Shown: one piece after another, positions 18,872-28,642 of the stretch
Layout: every line of letters begins with the position of its first letter
How positions within the stretch are numbered: the stretch's first letter is position 1
From: Burkholderia pseudomultivorans
Lineage (GTDB): Bacteria; Pseudomonadota; Gammaproteobacteria; Burkholderiales; Burkholderiaceae
Assembly: GCF_001718415.1 (NCBI RefSeq)
Contig: NZ_CP013378.1
Coordinates: 3,286,001-3,350,000, forward strand
Reading direction: 5' to 3'
DNA: 64,000 nucleotides
Position numbers and translations under genes: made by a program
The notes under the pieces: model-generated
What the model was told of the DNA's origin: nothing
What the model saw: the letters and a program-made list of their open reading frames with translations, nothing else
Databases searched by the model: none

Positions 18872-20629
18872 ATGAAGCCTGTCGTTCGTCTCACCGCCTC
18901 CGCCACGCGCGCGCTGCCGCGCTGGCTGCTGCTCACGCTCTGCATCGTCTATGCCGCGTTCGGCCTCTTCGGCCGCGACCCGTGGAAGAACGAGGATGCG
19001 GCGGGTTTCGGCGTGATGTGGACGATGGCCACCGGCAGCTGGCACGACTGGCTGCTGCCGAACCTGGTCGGCAAGTTCATCACGACCGACGGGCCGCTCG
19101 GCTACTGGCTCGGCGCGCTGTCGATCCGCGCGCTCGCGCCGTGGGTCGATGCGAGCAACGCGTCGCGCGTCGACACCGGCGTGCTGTTCTGCGTCGCATG
19201 CGCGTTCGTCTGGTACGCGGCCTACCTGCTCGGCCGGCGCGCCGAAGTCCAGCCGTTCAAGTACGCGTTCGGCGGCGAGCCCGAGCCGCGCGACTACGGC
19301 CGCACGCTCGCCGACGGCGCGCTGCTGATCCTCGTCGCCTGCTTCGGCCTCGCCGAGCGCGGGCACGAAACGACGCCGCAGCTCGCGCAGTTCGCGTGGA
19401 TCGCGATGCTCGTGTACGGCATCGTGCGCGGCATCGACAAGCCGATGCAGGGCGCGCTGTGGTGGGGGCTCGCGATCGGCCTCGTCGCGCTGTCCGGCAA
19501 CCCGGTGCTGGTCGTCGCGCTGCTGGCCGGCACCGCCGTGCTGTGGCTCGTCACGCCCGAAATGCGCAACCTGCGCCTGCCGGTCGTCGGCCTGCCGCTC
19601 GCGGCCGCGATCTTCGCGCTGTGGCCGCTCGCCGCGCACGTCGCGGCGCCCGACGACGCCGCGTGGTTCTTCAACCAGTGGATCCACGGCAGCCTGATGC
19701 GCTTCTCGGGGCCGCCGACCGCGGTGCTCGGCTATGCCGCGAAAAACCTGCCGCTGTTCACGTGGCCCGCCTGGCCGCTCGCGATCTGGGCGTGGTGGAG
19801 CTGGGCCGGCCTGCGCCGCCGCGCGCACATCGCGATCCCGCTGTCGGTCGTGGTGCCGCTCGTCGCGCTGGTGATCCTGCAGAGCCAGCAGTCGAACCGC
19901 ATGTACATGCTGCTGCTGCCGCCGCTCGCGGTGCTCGCGACCTTCGCGCTGCCGACCCTCAAGCGCGGCGCGATCAATGCGATCGACTGGTTCGCCGTGC
20001 TGAGCTTCACGATCCTCGGCACCTTCGTGTGGCTCGTATGGCTCGCGTCGCTCACCGGCTTCCCCCACCCGCTCGCGCGCAACCTCGCGCGGCTCGTGCC
20101 CGGCTACGAACCGCATTTCAACGCGCTGTCGTTCGTCTGCGCGGTGATCGTCACGGTGTGCTGGTTCATGCTCGCGCGCTGGCGCGTGTCGCGCCAGCCG
20201 AAGGTGCTGTGGCGCAGCGTCGTGCTGTCGGGCGCGGGCACCACGCTGATGTGGGTGCTGCTGATGACGCTGTGGCTGCCGATCGTCAACTACGGCCGTA
20301 CCTATCGCGACGTCGCGCAGCAGATCGCGACGCACCTGCCGGCCGACTACGAATGCATCTCGCCGGTGCGCCTCGGCGACGCGCAGATCGCGACCTTCGC
20401 GTATTTCGGCGACATGCACTTCGACTTCTCCGGCGACTGCGACGTGATCCTGCGCCAGGATCGCTCGGACTTCGGCGAGCCGAGCGCGATGTCGCAGTAT
20501 GTGTGGCGCCTCGTGTGGGAAGGCCGCCGCGTCGCCGACCGCGACGAGCGCTTCCGCCTCTACGAACGCATCGAGCGTCCGAAGACGCCGGTCAAGCGCC
20601 GGCCGCCGCGCCGTCAGGCGGCCGGTTGA
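18872..20629 (+). CDS. glycosyltransferase family 39 (ArnT/PMT-like) membrane protein
   Basis: This 585-aa integral membrane protein resembles the polyprenyl-phosphate-dependent glycosyltransferases of the ArnT/PMT superfamily. An acidic motif in the first periplasmic loop (GRDPWKNEDAAGFG) sits where the catalytic Asp lies in ArnT. About 11-12 membrane segments follow, then a soluble C-terminal domain of about 120 residues. The donor and acceptor are unknown; it is distinct from the arnT gene at 44 kb. The ATG at 18872 is chosen because the hydrophobic region follows directly; an upstream in-frame start adds 25 Arg-rich residues. MATE starts 2 bp after its stop. Confidence 0.82.
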   Translation: MKPVVRLTASATRALPRWLLLTLCIVYAAFGLFGRDPWKNEDAAGFGVMWTMATGSWHDWLLPNLVGKFITTDGPLGYWLGALSIRALAPWVDASNASRVDTGVLFCVACAFVWYAAYLLGRRAEVQPFKYAFGGEPEPRDYGRTLADGALLILVACFGLAERGHETTPQLAQFAWIAMLVYGIVRGIDKPMQGALWWGLAIGLVALSGNPVLVVALLAGTAVLWLVTPEMRNLRLPVVGLPLAAAIFALWPLAAHVAAPDDAAWFFNQWIHGSLMRFSGPPTAVLGYAAKNLPLFTWPAWPLAIWAWWSWAGLRRRAHIAIPLSVVVPLVALVILQSQQSNRMYMLLLPPLAVLATFALPTLKRGAINAIDWFAVLSFTILGTFVWLVWLASLTGFPHPLARNLARLVPGYEPHFNALSFVCAVIVTVCWFMLARWRVSRQPKVLWRSVVLSGAGTTLMWVLLMTLWLPIVNYGRTYRDVAQQIATHLPADYECISPVRLGDAQIATFAYFGDMHFDFSGDCDVILRQDRSDFGEPSAMSQYVWRLVWEGRRVADRDERFRLYERIERPKTPVKRRPPRRQAAG

Positions 20630-20631
20630 CG

Positions 20632-21987
20632 ATGCTCGGCGACATCCGCCGGATCGTCGGCCTCGCGTGGCCGGTGCTGGTCGGCCAGCTCGCGATCATC
20701 GCGTTCGGCGTGATCGACACCGCGATGGTCGGCCGCTATTCGGCCGTCGATCTCGCCGCGCTCGGGCTCGGTTCGTCGATCTATGTCTCCGTCTATATCG
20801 GCCTGACCGGCATCCTGTCCGCACTGCAGCCGATCACGGGCCAGCTGTACGGCGCACGCCGCTACGCCGAGATTGGCGAGGAAGTCCGCCAGGCGCTGTG
20901 GCTCGCGCTGCTGCTCGCGACGCCGGGCTTCCTGCTGCTGCATTTTCCCGAACCGCTGCTGCGCGTCGCGCACGCGCCCGCCGCGCTCCACGACCGCACG
21001 ATCGACTATCTGAGGATCCTCTCTTACGGCCTGCCGGCGAGCCTCGTATTTCGCATCTACAACGCACTGACCAACGCGGCCGGCAAGCCGCGGCTCGCGA
21101 TGATCCTGCAGATCGGCGCGCTGCTGCTGAAGTTTCCGCTCAACGTCTGGTTCATCTTCGGCGGCTTCGGCGTGCCGGCGCTCGGCGGCCCCGGCTGCGG
21201 GCTCGCGAGCACGCTGATCAACTGGGCGCTCGCGCTGATCGGCTTCACGCTGCTCGCCAGGCTCGACGTGTTCGCGCCGCTCGCGATCTTCTCGCGCTTC
21301 TGCTGGCCCGTCTGGGCGCGCCAGAAGGCGATCCTCCGGCTCGGCGTGCCGATGGGGCTGTCGTACCTGATCGAGGTCACGTCGTACACCTGCATGGCGC
21401 TGTTCATCGCGCAGTTCGGCACGACCACGCTTGCCGGCCACCAGATCGCCGGCAATATCGGCGCGGTGCTGTACATGACGCCGCTGTCGATCGGCGTCGC
21501 CGCGTCGACGCTGGTCGCACGCGCGCTCGGCGCCGGCCGGCCCGACGAGGCGCGCCTGCTCGGCCGCCACGGCGTGATGCTCGCATGCGGCGTCGCCGCC
21601 GCGTACGGCGTAATCGTGTTCGCGCTGCGGCCGCTGATCGTCGGCGGCTACACGCCCAATCCGGCCGTCGCGGCCGCCGCAATGCCGCTCGTCGCGATCG
21701 TCACCTGCTATCACTTCTTCGACGCGCTGCAGATCACCTCGGCGTTCGTGCTGCGCGCGTACAAGGTCGCGGTCGTGCCGACCGTGATCTATGCGGTCGC
21801 GCTGTGGGGCGTCGGGCTTGGCGGCGGCTACCTGCTCGGCTTCGACGTCGGCGGGATCGCGCCGGCCTGGCTGACCGGTGCGCGCGGCTTCTGGTTCGCG
21901 AACACCGTCAGCCTGATGCTCGCGGGCGCGGGCCTCGCGCTGTACCTGCGCCACGTCGGGCGCGCGCAGCTGTCCGCGCACGCGTAG
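20632..21987 (+). CDS. MATE family efflux transporter
   Basis: This 451-aa protein has 12 predicted membrane segments in two related halves, typical of MATE exporters driven by sodium or proton gradients. Family-like stretches are LAWPVLVGQLAIIAFGVIDT and GVPMGLSYLIEV. It begins two bases after the GT39 gene and is almost certainly cotranscribed with it. MATE proteins share a fold with lipid-linked glycan flippases, so a role with the neighbouring glycosyltransferase is possible but only inferred. Confidence 0.9.
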   Translation: MLGDIRRIVGLAWPVLVGQLAIIAFGVIDTAMVGRYSAVDLAALGLGSSIYVSVYIGLTGILSALQPITGQLYGARRYAEIGEEVRQALWLALLLATPGFLLLHFPEPLLRVAHAPAALHDRTIDYLRILSYGLPASLVFRIYNALTNAAGKPRLAMILQIGALLLKFPLNVWFIFGGFGVPALGGPGCGLASTLINWALALIGFTLLARLDVFAPLAIFSRFCWPVWARQKAILRLGVPMGLSYLIEVTSYTCMALFIAQFGTTTLAGHQIAGNIGAVLYMTPLSIGVAASTLVARALGAGRPDEARLLGRHGVMLACGVAAAYGVIVFALRPLIVGGYTPNPAVAAAAMPLVAIVTCYHFFDALQITSAFVLRAYKVAVVPTVIYAVALWGVGLGGGYLLGFDVGGIAPAWLTGARGFWFANTVSLMLAGAGLALYLRHVGRAQLSAHA

Positions 21988-22002
21988 CGCCCCACCCGCC
22001 CG

Positions 22003-22968
22003 CTACGCGTCTTCCAGCACCTCGGCCGCGTGATACGACGACCGCACGAGCGGCCCGGCCACGACTTCCCTGAAACCGAGCGCCAGCCCCTGTTCGCGCC
22101 ATGCGTCGAACGCGTCGGGGCTCACGTAGCGCCGCACCGGCAAATGATGCTCGGACGGCGCGAGATACTGGCCGAGCGTCAGCACGTCGACGCGATGCGC
22201 ACGCAGGTCGCGCAGCGTGTCGCGCACCTCGTCGTCGCGCTCGCCGAGCCCGAGCATCAGGCCCGACTTCGTCACGAGCGACGGATGCGCGTCCTTCGCG
22301 CGCGCGAGCAGTTCGAGCGAGCCGCGATAGTCGGCGCCGGGACGCGCGGCGCGATACAGCGACGGCACCGTCTCGATGTTGTGGTTGAACACGTCCGGCC
22401 ACGCGACCGACAACGCATCGAGCGCGCGCGCGACCCGGCCGCGGAAGTCGGGCGTCAGCACCTCGACGCCGATTCCCGGCGTGCTCGCGCGCACCGCGGC
22501 GATGCAGGCGGCGAAGTGCGCGGCGCCGCCGTCGCGCAGATCGTCGCGATCGACCGACGTGATCACGACGTAGCGCAGCCCGAGCGCCGCGACCGCGTCG
22601 GCGAGCCGCGCCGGCTCGTCGGGATCGAGCGGCTCGGGACGTCCGTGCGCGACGTCGCAGAACGGGCAGCGCCGCGTGCACAGGCCACCCATGATCATGA
22701 AGGTCGCGGTGCGCTGCGCGAAGCATTCGCCGATGTTCGGGCACATCGCCTCCTCGCAGACGGAATGCAGCCGGTGGTCGCGCAGCACGGCCGCCATGTC
22801 GGCGACCGCCGCGCTCATCATCGGCCGCGCACGCAGCCACGGCGGCTTCGGCAGCGCCGCGCCGGCCGCAGGCTCGACGCGCACCGGAATGCGCGCGAGC
22901 TTGTCGCGGCTTCTCGCGCCCGGCTGGCCGAGCGCGGTGAGGCTGGGTCGTTCGAGCGCGGCAGCCAT
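22003..22968 (-). CDS. lipA: lipoyl synthase (aco-operon copy)
   Basis: LipA (321 aa) is a radical SAM enzyme that inserts two sulfurs into protein-bound octanoyl groups to make lipoate. The auxiliary cluster ligands C71, C76 and C82 ([13 protein letters not shown]) and the radical SAM triad C97, C101 and C104 (CTRRCPFC) are all present. The gene is last in the acetoin operon and starts two bases after acoC, which encodes a lipoyl-domain protein. It is probably a dedicated second copy to the housekeeping lipA, which would be elsewhere on the chromosome. Confidence 0.93.
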   Translation of the reverse strand: MAAALERPSLTALGQPGARSRDKLARIPVRVEPAAGAALPKPPWLRARPMMSAAVADMAAVLRDHRLHSVCEEAMCPNIGECFAQRTATFMIMGGLCTRRCPFCDVAHGRPEPLDPDEPARLADAVAALGLRYVVITSVDRDDLRDGGAAHFAACIAAVRASTPGIGVEVLTPDFRGRVARALDALSVAWPDVFNHNIETVPSLYRAARPGADYRGSLELLARAKDAHPSLVTKSGLMLGLGERDDEVRDTLRDLRAHRVDVLTLGQYLAPSEHHLPVRRYVSPDAFDAWREQGLALGFREVVAGPLVRSSYHAAEVLEDA

Positions 22969-22970
22969 CG

Positions 22971-24086
22971 TCAGTCTCCGAGGAACGCGGCGATCAGGCG
23001 GTTCACCTCGGTGGCCGCCTCCATCTGTACCATGTGGCCGCTGCCCGTGATCACCTCGGCCCGCACGCCGTCCGGCAAGCCCTGCGCGTGCTGCGCGGGG
23101 ATCACCTGGTCGCGCTCGCCCCAGATCACCAGCGTGCGCGGCGCAAGCGACACGAGCCGGTCGCGGAACACGCGCCGCTGCGTCGCGCCGTCGAAGGCCG
23201 CGTCCGCGATCTTCTCGAGCGCGGCCTGCACGCCTTCGAGCCGCTTGTACTTGACGAGATCGTCGACGAGCTGCCGCGTGACCAGCGCGCCGTCCGCAAA
23301 CAGCGCACCGAGATGCGGCTTCAGCGTGTTGCGGCTGTTGCCGGCGACGAAGCCGTCGATATAGTCGCGGTTGATCTCGGTGCCAAGCCCCGCGCTGGCG
23401 ATCAGCGTCAGCGACGCGACGCGGCCCGGCGCGCGCTCGGCCGCCGTCATCGCGACCGCACCGCCCATCGAATGGCCGATCAGGTGGGCCTGGTCGATGC
23501 CTTTCGCGTCGAGCAGCGCGAGCACCGCGTCGGCCAGTTCGTCGAGGCTGCCGGTCTCGACCGCCTTGCCGGACTCGCCGTGCCCGGGCAGGTCGAGCGC
23601 CCATACCGGCCGGCTCGCGGCGAGCTCCGCGTGGTTGAACAGCCAGTTGTTCAGGTCGCCGCCGAAGCCGTGGATCAGCACGGCGGGCGCGCCCGTACCG
23701 TCGCCGAGCTTCAGGAAGCGCACCGTCCGGCCGCCGATCTGCGCCTTCTCCGGCTGCGGACCCGCCGCTTCGTCGGACGCCGCGCTCGGCGTGAAATCGC
23801 GCTGGAACTCGGCGATCGCCGCGTCGATGTCGGCATCGCTCGCGTCCGCGGCCGCGACGACGCCGAGCAGCGCGCCGACCGGCAGCGTCTCGCCCTCCTG
23901 CGCGACCTGCCGGCGCAGCGTGCCGTCGAACGCGCACTCGACGCCCGACGAGATCTTGTCGGTCTCGACGTCGAGCACCTCGTCGCCCTTGGTCACGCGC
24001 TCGCCGACGGCCTTCAGCCAGCCGTTGACCTGCCCCTGCTCCATCGACAGCCCCCACTTGGGCATCGTGATCATGTGAATCGACAT
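22971..24086 (-). CDS. acoC: acetoin dehydrogenase E2 component (lipoyl domain plus alpha/beta hydrolase)
   Basis: This 371-aa protein has an N-terminal lipoyl domain with the lipoylated lysine K44 in [12 protein letters not shown] linker leads to an alpha/beta hydrolase domain with the nucleophile S206 in GHSMGG and a late catalytic His region (GSGHMVQME). This matches AcoC of the acetoin dehydrogenase complex, where it carries the acetyl group to CoA. It has no canonical E2 acyltransferase domain, as expected of this subtype. It follows acoB by 4 bp. Confidence 0.93.
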   Translation of the reverse strand: MSIHMITMPKWGLSMEQGQVNGWLKAVGERVTKGDEVLDVETDKISSGVECAFDGTLRRQVAQEGETLPVGALLGVVAAADASDADIDAAIAEFQRDFTPSAASDEAAGPQPEKAQIGGRTVRFLKLGDGTGAPAVLIHGFGGDLNNWLFNHAELAASRPVWALDLPGHGESGKAVETGSLDELADAVLALLDAKGIDQAHLIGHSMGGAVAMTAAERAPGRVASLTLIASAGLGTEINRDYIDGFVAGNSRNTLKPHLGALFADGALVTRQLVDDLVKYKRLEGVQAALEKIADAAFDGATQRRVFRDRLVSLAPRTLVIWGERDQVIPAQHAQGLPDGVRAEVITGSGHMVQMEAATEVNRLIAAFLGD

Positions 24087-24090
24087 CGTG

Positions 24091-25095
24091 TCAGCTCCTC
24101 GTCTTCAGTACCGCCTGCGCGATCGCATCGGCGGACGGGATATACAGGTCTTCGAGCACGCTCGCGAACGGCGCGGGCGTGTGCGGCGCGGTCACCAGCT
24201 CGATCGGCGCCTTGAGCGTCCGAAACGCGCGCTGCGCGACCAGCGCGGCGATGTCGGTCGCGATCGAGCAGCGCGGGTTCGCCTCGTCGACCACCACCAC
24301 GCGCCCGGTGCGCGCCGCGCTTTCGAGAATCGTCTCCTCGTCGAGCGGCGAGGTCGTGCGCAGGTCGATCACGTCGACCTGAATGCCGTCCTTCGCGAGC
24401 TTCGCGGCCGCGTCCATCGCGAGATGCACCATCCGGCCGTAGGTGACGATCGTCGCGTCGTCGCCGTCGCGCATCACGTTCGCCTCGCCGAACGGAATTG
24501 CATAGGACTCCTCGGGCACGTCGCCTTCACGCGTATAGAGCAGCTTGTGCTCGAGGAAGATCACCGGATCGTTGTCGCGGATCGACTGGATCAGCAGACC
24601 CTTCGCGTCGTACGGCGTCGACGGGCACACGACCTTCAGCCCCGGGATATGCGTAAACAGCGACGTGAGCATCTGCGAGTGCTGCGCCGCCGCGCGCAGG
24701 CCCGCGCCGTACATCGCGCGGATCACGACCGGCGTCACCGCCTTGCCGCCGAACATGTAGCGGAATTTCGCGGCCTGGTTGAAGATCTGGTCGAAGCACA
24801 CGCCCATGAAATCGATGAACATCAGTTCCGCGACGGGCCGCATCCCGCACGCGGCCGCGCCGACCGCCGCGCCGATGTAGCCGCCTTCCGACAGCGGTGT
24901 GTCGAGCACGCGGCCCGGGAACTTGTGGAACAGCCCCTTCGTCACGCCGAGCACGCCGCCCCATGCGTCGTCCTCGCCCGGCGCGCCCGCGCCGCCTGCG
25001 TTGTCCTCGCCCATCACGATCACGCTGTCGTCGCGCGCCATCTCCTGCGCGAGCGCCTCGTTGATCGCCTGCGAATAAGTGATCTTCCTTGCCAT
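24091..25095 (-). CDS. acoB: acetoin dehydrogenase E1 component, beta subunit
   Basis: This 334-aa transketolase-like protein forms with AcoA the thiamine-diphosphate E1 enzyme that cleaves acetoin to acetaldehyde and an acetyl group. Seen are YSQAINEALAQEMARD, the cofactor-facing MGEDN segment and the C-terminal transketolase domain (VDVIDLRTTSPLDEETI). Length is normal. It lies 64 bp after acoA on the same strand. Confidence 0.93.
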   Translation of the reverse strand: MARKITYSQAINEALAQEMARDDSVIVMGEDNAGGAGAPGEDDAWGGVLGVTKGLFHKFPGRVLDTPLSEGGYIGAAVGAAACGMRPVAELMFIDFMGVCFDQIFNQAAKFRYMFGGKAVTPVVIRAMYGAGLRAAAQHSQMLTSLFTHIPGLKVVCPSTPYDAKGLLIQSIRDNDPVIFLEHKLLYTREGDVPEESYAIPFGEANVMRDGDDATIVTYGRMVHLAMDAAAKLAKDGIQVDVIDLRTTSPLDEETILESAARTGRVVVVDEANPRCSIATDIAALVAQRAFRTLKAPIELVTAPHTPAPFASVLEDLYIPSADAIAQAVLKTRS

Positions 25096-25159
25096 GTCTG
25101 TCTCCTGGAATATTCGGTTCGCCGTGTCGGCCGTTAGGTTGCGCGGTGGTGCGCCGCGC

Positions 25160-26143
25160 TCACGGATACGACACGTAGACGTCGGTCAGCAGGTCGGCCG
25201 CGTCGGGCAGCGGCGCGGCCTTCGCCTGCGCGACCGCGTCGTCGATCAGCGTCTTCACCTGTGCGTCGACCGCGCGCAGTTCGCCGCTCGTCAGCGCTTC
25301 GGCGCGCACCACGCGCGACTCGAAATGCTTCAGGCAGTCCTTCTCGTCGCGCAGCTTCTGCACCTCGCCCGGCGCGCGATAGGTCTGCGCATCGCCTTCG
25401 AAGTGGCCGAAGTAGCGCGTGAACTTCACCTCGACGAGCGTCGGGCCGCCGCCGTTGCGCGCGCGTTCGACGGCCTCGCCGAGCGCCTCGTGCACCGCGA
25501 AGAAGTCGAAGCCGTCGACGATCACGCCCGGCATCCCGAAACCGTTCGCGCGATCGGCGATGTTGTCGGTCGCGACCGACCAGCTCGACGAGGTCGCTTC
25601 CGCGTAGCCGTTGTTCTCGGCGACGAAGATCGCGGGCAGCCGCCACACCGACGCGAGGTTCATCGATTCGAAGATCACGCCCTGGTTCGAGGCGCCGTCG
25701 CCGAAGAAACACACGCCGACGCCACCCGTCTTCTTGTGTTTCGCCGCGAGCGCCGCGCCGCATACGAGCGGCCCGCCCGCACCGACGATGCCGTTCGCGC
25801 CGAGCATCCCCATCGACAGGTCCGCGATATGCATCGAGCCGCCCTTGCCGTGGCAGACGCCGGTCTTCTTGCCGTAGATCTCGGCCATCATCCCGTGCAC
25901 GTCGACGCCCTTCGCGATGCAGTGGCCGTGGCCGCGGTGCGTGGTCGCGACATAGTCGGCGATGCCGAGATGCATCATCGTGCCGACCGCGGACGCCTCC
26001 TCGCCCGCATACAGGTGAACGAAGCCGGGAATCTCGCCGGTCGCGAACTCGACGTGCAGGCGCTCCTCGAATTCGCGGATCGTGCGCATCAGCCGGTATG
26101 CCTCCAGCAGCGTGTCCCTGCTGAGCTGTGTCGAAACGGACAT
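25160..26143 (-). CDS. acoA: acetoin dehydrogenase E1 component, alpha subunit (ThDP-dependent)
   Basis: This 327-aa E1 alpha subunit has the thiamine-diphosphate motif from GDG (148-150) to NN (177-178), with GDGASNQG and FVAENNGY. The family phrase HLYAGEEASAVG lies near residue 43. With AcoB it attacks acetoin at the first step of the pathway. Its order between an SDR gene and acoB, plus AcoC-type E2 downstream, distinguishes it from pyruvate dehydrogenase E1. Confidence 0.93.
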   Translation of the reverse strand: MSVSTQLSRDTLLEAYRLMRTIREFEERLHVEFATGEIPGFVHLYAGEEASAVGTMMHLGIADYVATTHRGHGHCIAKGVDVHGMMAEIYGKKTGVCHGKGGSMHIADLSMGMLGANGIVGAGGPLVCGAALAAKHKKTGGVGVCFFGDGASNQGVIFESMNLASVWRLPAIFVAENNGYAEATSSSWSVATDNIADRANGFGMPGVIVDGFDFFAVHEALGEAVERARNGGGPTLVEVKFTRYFGHFEGDAQTYRAPGEVQKLRDEKDCLKHFESRVVRAEALTSGELRAVDAQVKTLIDDAVAQAKAAPLPDAADLLTDVYVSYP

Positions 26144-26238
26144 GTGTGTCTCCTAGGTAGGTCTGACTGCGAATGCCGCCGCGGCAGCGCCGTGGCGACG
26201 GATTGCTCGATGTACTCGGCGACGGCCCGCCGCGGCCG

Positions 26239-27015
26239 TCAATGGAACGTGAAGCCGCCGTCGACGTTCACGGCCTGGCCCGTCACGTTGTCCATCGTCG
26301 CGAAGAACAGCGCGAGCCGGCCCATGTCTTCGGGCGTCTGCGCGCGGCCTTGCGGAATCAGCGTCAGCTGATGCCGCTGCCACGATTCCTCGACCGACTC
26401 GCCGTCGGCCTTCCACTCGTCGGAAAGCCGGTCCCACATGTAGGTGCGCACGATGCCGGGACAGATCGCGTTGACGGTCACGCCGTCGCGCGCGAGTTCC
26501 TTCGCGAGCGCGTTCGTGAAGCCGACGACCGCGAACTTCGAGGCGCTGTAGTGCGCGAGATTCGGAAAGCCTTCCTTGCCGGCGATCGACGCGACGTTGA
26601 TGATCCGGCCGCTGCGCTGCGCCTTCAGGTGCGGCAGCGCGGCGCGGCAACCGAGAAACGTGCCCTTCGCGTTCACGTCCATCACGAAATCCCAGTCGCG
26701 TTCGGTCAGCGCTTCGACCGGATGGATGCTGATCACGCCCGCGCAGTTGACGAGGATGTCGAGCCGGCCGAGTTCGGCGAGCGCCTGCGCGACCATCGCG
26801 TCGACCTGCGCGGCCTGCGTGACGTCGACCTTCGCAACCGCTGCGCGCCGGCCGAGCGCGCGCACCTCGCGCGCGGTGGCGTCGAGCGCATCGTCGAGCA
26901 GGTCGGCCAGCAGGATGTCGGCGCCCGCGCCGGCGAGTGTCAGTGCAATGCCGCGGCCGATGCCGCGTGCGGCGCCGGTGACGATGGCGACCTGTCCTGC
27001 GAGTGGGGCTGGCAT
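26239..27015 (-). CDS. SDR family oxidoreductase (possible acetoin reductase / 2,3-butanediol dehydrogenase)
   Basis: This 258-aa short-chain dehydrogenase has the NAD(P)-binding TGAARGIG motif near residue 14, NCAG and the catalytic YSASK. It is placed between acoX and acoA, so oxidation of 2,3-butanediol to acetoin (feeding the pathway) is the likely job. This is inferred from context, since SDR sequences do not fix substrate. The start at 27015 has GGAGA at a good distance; the upstream extension in the same frame is unlikely. Confidence 0.85.
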   Translation of the reverse strand: MPAPLAGQVAIVTGAARGIGRGIALTLAGAGADILLADLLDDALDATAREVRALGRRAAVAKVDVTQAAQVDAMVAQALAELGRLDILVNCAGVISIHPVEALTERDWDFVMDVNAKGTFLGCRAALPHLKAQRSGRIINVASIAGKEGFPNLAHYSASKFAVVGFTNALAKELARDGVTVNAICPGIVRTYMWDRLSDEWKADGESVEESWQRHQLTLIPQGRAQTPEDMGRLALFFATMDNVTGQAVNVDGGFTFH

Positions 27016-27055
27016 GGCGATGTCTCCTGTGATCGATGTAAAAGGCGGTGCGCGT

Positions 27056-28108
27056 TCAGTCGCGCCCGGCGTCGCGCAGCAGTTGCCGCGACGATGCATG
27101 GCGCAGCGTGCGGCCGACGTCGATGGTCAGCGGGCCGCGCCAGTCGAGCGCGATCTCGTAGCGGTCGCCGCGCGCGACCTCGATCTCGCGCTCGCCGTCG
27201 AACGCGAGCGTGCCCTGCTCGAACGGGATCGTCTGCCACGCGCCCGGCTCGAGCCGCTCGCAGCTGCGCATCACGACGCGGTCGACGCGGCCCGGCGCGA
27301 TCGGCGCGACGAGCGGCGTGCCGGCCGTCTTGCCTTCGCCGGCGAAGCGCATCGCGAGCCCGTGCGGCGCGCTGCGCTCGAGCGGCGCCCACGCGCCGCC
27401 GAGCGCGGACAGGCCGATGCCGTCCGGCTCGGCGAAGGTCAGGTAGAGCGAGTCGATGTCGTCGGGCCCCGAGATCGCGCGCGCGCCGACGAAGCGCTGC
27501 CGCGCGGCGCAGACGTCGACCAGCGCAATCTCCTCGCGTCCCGCTTCCGGGCCCGCCACGCAGCGCACGACGAGCCGCTTGTTGCGCGACAGCGCGACCT
27601 CGGGCGGCACGGCGCCGGTCGCCGCGAGCCCGGCGGCGACGCCGGCGACGGTCGCCTCGCGATGTTCGGGAAAGGCGTTGTTGGTGCCGGTCGACAGCGC
27701 GACGAGCGGCGTCGCGCCGCAGTGCGCGGCCACCGCGCGATGGGTGCCGTCGCCGCCGAGCACGACGATCAGCGCGACTTCGTTGCGGTGCATGTAGGCG
27801 GCGCCGGCCTGCGTGTCGGCGACGGTGCCGGTGATCGGCAGGTCGACGAATTCGACTTCGGGCCAGCGTTCGTGCGGCGCGACCGCGCGATGCGTGTCGA
27901 TCGCGCGCAGCAGCAGCGTCGCGATGCCCGTGCGGTCGCGCAGCGTCAGCACGCGCTCGACGCCCATCGCGCCGAGGCCGGCCAGCAGGCGCACGATCAT
28001 GTTGGCCTTCTCGGCCGTCGGGAATACCGATGCATGCGTCGTGAGGCGGCGGATGTCGCGCCCCGATGCGGGGTTTGCGATCACGCCGACGGTAACGGGC
28101 GTCGTCAC
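27056..28108 (-). CDS. acoX: AcoX-like protein (ATP-NAD kinase-related)
   Basis: This 350-aa protein resembles AcoX, the first gene of the acoXABC operon of Cupriavidus. The N-terminal half has NAD-kinase-like motifs ([34 protein letters not shown]). Its biochemical role in acetoin use is not established. The GTG start at 28108 follows GGAGACAAGCCC; no ATG fits the N terminus. It lies downstream of a sigma-54 promoter with a leader of about 120 nt. Confidence 0.88.
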   Translation of the reverse strand: MTTPVTVGVIANPASGRDIRRLTTHASVFPTAEKANMIVRLLAGLGAMGVERVLTLRDRTGIATLLLRAIDTHRAVAPHERWPEVEFVDLPITGTVADTQAGAAYMHRNEVALIVVLGGDGTHRAVAAHCGATPLVALSTGTNNAFPEHREATVAGVAAGLAATGAVPPEVALSRNKRLVVRCVAGPEAGREEIALVDVCAARQRFVGARAISGPDDIDSLYLTFAEPDGIGLSALGGAWAPLERSAPHGLAMRFAGEGKTAGTPLVAPIAPGRVDRVVMRSCERLEPGAWQTIPFEQGTLAFDGEREIEVARGDRYEIALDWRGPLTIDVGRTLRHASSRQLLRDAGRD

Positions 28109-28240
28109 GGGCTTGTCTCCATCCAGTGCGCCGGTGCGGCGCTCGCGCGCCTGCTCCGGCCTGTCTGTCTCGTCCGCTGCCGTCGCCGGGCTGCGGATCG
28201 TCGTCGCCGACGCGACCGCGTCGGACTTGCCCGTCATCTC

Positions 28241-28256
28241 TGCAAGCGGCGTGCCA
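28241..28256 (-). promoter_or_regulatory. sigma-54 (-24/-12) promoter of the aco operon
   Basis: The minus strand reads TGGCAC-GCCGC-TTGCA, a full match to the sigma-54 consensus TGGCAC-N5-TTGC(A/T). The predicted start is near 28230, about 122 nt before the acoX GTG. It fits regulation by the adjacent sigma-54-dependent activator. Confidence 0.85.
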
Positions 28257-28501
28257 TGGTGCCCGCGCGCGCGACGACAGCCGCGCCGGTGCTGGCGCGG
28301 CGGGCGTGCGCGGCCGTTTTGCGCGAGGTCGAAGCGGCGCCGGATGCCGCGAATCCGCTGCGACGTCTCAGGCGATCGGCATCGCGACACGCGCGCGCCG
28401 CCGCCCGCCGACACGCGTCGTTTCGCGTGCAAACCCGCGCGCGTCGCGGGCCGGCGCGCATCAGCGCGATTCGTCCGCAGACCGGATGCCGCGCGTGCGC
28501 G

Positions 28502-28551
28502 CGTCTCAGCGATGCGAGATCGGGCGAGACGCCGCTGAGACGAACGTCTCA
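28502..28551. promoter_or_regulatory. candidate AcoR enhancer (UAS): CGTCTCA inverted repeats
   Basis: TGAGACG-AA-CGTCTCA (28536-28551) is a perfect inverted repeat. GCGTCTC (28501-28507) and GAGACGC (28526-28532) form a second, widely spaced pair, and another CGTCTCA lies at 28364-28370. They sit 110-300 bp upstream of the sigma-54 promoter, a typical enhancer distance. Assignment to AcoR is inferred. Confidence 0.55.
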
Positions 28552-28642
28552 CGCGTGCCGCGTGCTGCGGCGCAATGTGATCCGCCGCGACGGATGTGCT
28601 ACAAGAACATCGAATTCCCCGCCGTACGGACCGGAGCCGACC

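Larger units (their letters stand above)
28109..28642. other. divergent acoX-acoR control region
   Basis: This 534-bp gap between acoX and acoR holds no convincing gene. It contains a consensus sigma-54 promoter (28241-28256) reading toward acoX and several CGTCTCA/TGAGACG elements, including a perfect inverted repeat at 28536-28551. Overlapping open frames are GC-rich artefacts. Confidence 0.75.

Noticed and set aside
18982..21987. Single 1001-aa protein joining the GT39 region and MATE
   Set aside because: Its first 550 codons are an out-of-frame shadow of the GT39 gene; the true MATE start is ATG 20632.
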